Assembly (NCBI GenBank): GCA_900470095.1
Contig: UBZM01000001.1
Coordinates: forward strand, 1-32,234
DNA length: 32,234 nucleotides
Source of the DNA: Hyphomicrobiales bacterium
Lineage (GTDB): Bacteria > Pseudomonadota > Alphaproteobacteria > Rhizobiales > Beijerinckiaceae
Reading direction: 5' to 3'
In this document: piece after piece, positions 31,425-32,234 of the stretch
Layout of the letters: the number at the start of each line of letters is the position of its first letter
Numbering within the stretch: the first letter of the stretch is position 1
The notes under the pieces: model-generated
Told to the model about the DNA's origin: nothing
The model's input: only the letters and a program-made list of their open reading frames with translations
Databases searched by the model: none
Position numbers and translations under genes: made by a program

Positions 31425-31958
31425 ATGGATGACGACGCGACTGCGATGAAACTCGGCGGGGACGAGCTGCGCGAGATCGCGCTCTATGCTGCAAGCTGCG
31501 CCAGGCAGGTGCTGTCGCTCTTCGAATCCAGGCACCCCGCCGATCACCGTCCGCGGTACGCGATCGAGGGAGCGGAGGCGTTCGGGCTTGGAGGCCGGCG
31601 GACCGCTCTGTTGCGCTCGCAGGCCTGGGCGGCGCATGCCGCCGCTCGCGATACGCAGGATCCTGCCGCGGCCGATGCCGCCCGGGCCGCAAGTCTCGCG
31701 GCCGCGGCCGCATATCTGCACCCCAAGGCCACCGCGCACCAGGTCAGGCACATCCTCGGCGCGGCGGCTCATCAGGCCCGGGCCCTGGAAAGCGCAGCCG
31801 GAGATGACAAGACCGTCGGCAATGAGCAGCTTCGCTGGGCTCTGAAACACGCGCCTCCGGCTGTTCGCGACGTCTTGCGGCGCATGCCGAACGTGCCCGC
31901 CGGTCGAGGCCGCATGGGACATTTCCTCCGCGAGCTCGACACCGGGCTCCGGCGCTAG
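31425..31958 (+). CDS. Imm-5-like putative immunity protein
   Basis: A 177-residue, helix-rich, Ala/His/Arg-rich protein. ATG 31425 follows AAGGGG by six bases. The N-terminal half, LREIALYAASCARQVLSLFE then HPADHRPRYAIEGAEAF, with SQAWAAHAAARDTQDPAA following, matches the repetitive pattern (A-x-C-A-x-x-V-L-x-x-FE ... PxDxRPRxAIE) of the Imm-5 putative immunity family as I recall it. Such proteins usually stand beside a polymorphic toxin; none is visible in the window. No signal peptide or membrane span, so a cytoplasmic protein. Function is not established; the family label rests on motif memory alone. Confidence 0.65.
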   Translation: MDDDATAMKLGGDELREIALYAASCARQVLSLFESRHPADHRPRYAIEGAEAFGLGGRRTALLRSQAWAAHAAARDTQDPAAADAARAASLAAAAAYLHPKATAHQVRHILGAAAHQARALESAAGDDKTVGNEQLRWALKHAPPAVRDVLRRMPNVPAGRGRMGHFLRELDTGLRR

Positions 31959-32054
31959 CGGCCGGCTCTTCTGCGAAAACGCGCGCAGGGGTGGCAATCG
32001 CTCTTGGGGGGCGGACGAAGATGTTCGAGACGACGGCGTGCCGGGGATAGCCCC

Positions 32055-32234
32055 TCAGTTCGCGCCCGGCAGCTTTTGCGTGAGCTCACCCTGCGTTTGC
32101 AGGATCGGCAAGGTCTTGCCGGCAAAACCCTTCAGTTCGGCATCCGAGCCAGCCTGGGCATAGCTGGAGAAGAGCGCCATCGCCTCGTCCTGGGCTTGCT
32201 TCTGCGCGGCGACATAGGCGCGGTCGAACTCGGC
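32055..32234 (-). CDS. DUF4142-like protein, C-terminal part (5' end cut by window edge)
   Basis: The frame is open from the right edge to TGA at 32055, giving 59 residues. FDRAYVAAQKQAQDEAMALF, then GSDAELKGFAGKTLPILQTQ and KLPGAN at the end, follow the helix pattern of DUF4142 (ferritin-like, FDRAYV...LK.FA...LP.L). The His residues usually found in these helices are Gln here. The N-terminus, where a signal peptide would be expected, is outside. Nothing further about the function can be said. The 96 bases to the preceding gene contain no feature I can support. Confidence 0.6.
   Translation of the reverse strand, partial: AEFDRAYVAAQKQAQDEAMALFSSYAQAGSDAELKGFAGKTLPILQTQGELTQKLPGAN

Noticed and set aside
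1..32234. CRISPR arrays, tRNA or rRNA genes, insertion sequences, integrases.
   Set aside because: No regularly spaced direct repeats, cloverleaf, rRNA core sequence or transposase/integrase motif was found by reading.

Overview
The window looks like chromosomal DNA from a high-GC alphaproteobacterium, most likely of the order Hyphomicrobiales (Rhizobiales; a Bosea-like genome is my guess from memory). The grounds are GC-rich codon use, two complete Liv-type ABC importers, several LysR/Lrp-controlled catabolic genes, an Irr/ICE-like palindrome upstream of an iron transporter, and intergenic palindromes of a style common in that order. I see no rRNA, tRNA, CRISPR array, transposase or phage gene.

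Layout. (1) 1-1967, minus: a Fe(3+) ABC importer, with the binding protein followed by a permease cut by the left edge. A perfect stem-loop lies between them. (2) 2167-4119, minus: a Tat-exported CpdB-type nucleotidase, preceded by interspersed palindromes. (3) 4387-5013, plus: a glutathione S-transferase gene broken by an in-frame TAG. (4) 5017-8185, minus: a three-gene CoA module (class III CoA-transferase, acyl-CoA dehydrogenase, MaoC-like hydratase). It diverges from a complete LivKHMGF importer plus aldehyde dehydrogenase (8434-14648, plus). Together these look like uptake and CoA-dependent breakdown of one unidentified organic acid. (5) 14649-20328: intergenic repeats, an Lrp regulator divergent from an MFS transporter, a LysR regulator followed by a zinc alcohol dehydrogenase, and a Tat-exported metallo-beta-lactamase-fold protein.

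(6) 20440-29488, all minus: LysR, a remnant of shikimate dehydrogenase, LivK-H-M-G-F, a Gfo/Idh/MocA oxidoreductase, and a two-domain 3-dehydroshikimate dehydratase/HPPD-like protein. The genes from LivH onward overlap by four bases. I read this as an uptake and catabolic operon for quinate or shikimate leading to protocatechuate. Its AroE-type dehydrogenase has decayed to the N-terminal substrate-binding segment, so the Gfo/Idh/MocA protein is the candidate for the oxidation step.

(7) 29576-32234: a GNAT acetyltransferase, a TrpRS of the [13 protein letters not shown] type, an Imm5-like putative immunity protein, and a DUF4142-like protein cut by the right edge. The trpS leader holds the clearest regulatory system in the window: a 15-codon leader peptide with tandem Trp codons and its own Shine-Dalgarno. 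It is followed by mutually exclusive 1:2, 2:3 and 3:4 pairings ending in a terminator-like hairpin, the classic layout of ribosome-mediated tryptophan attenuation.
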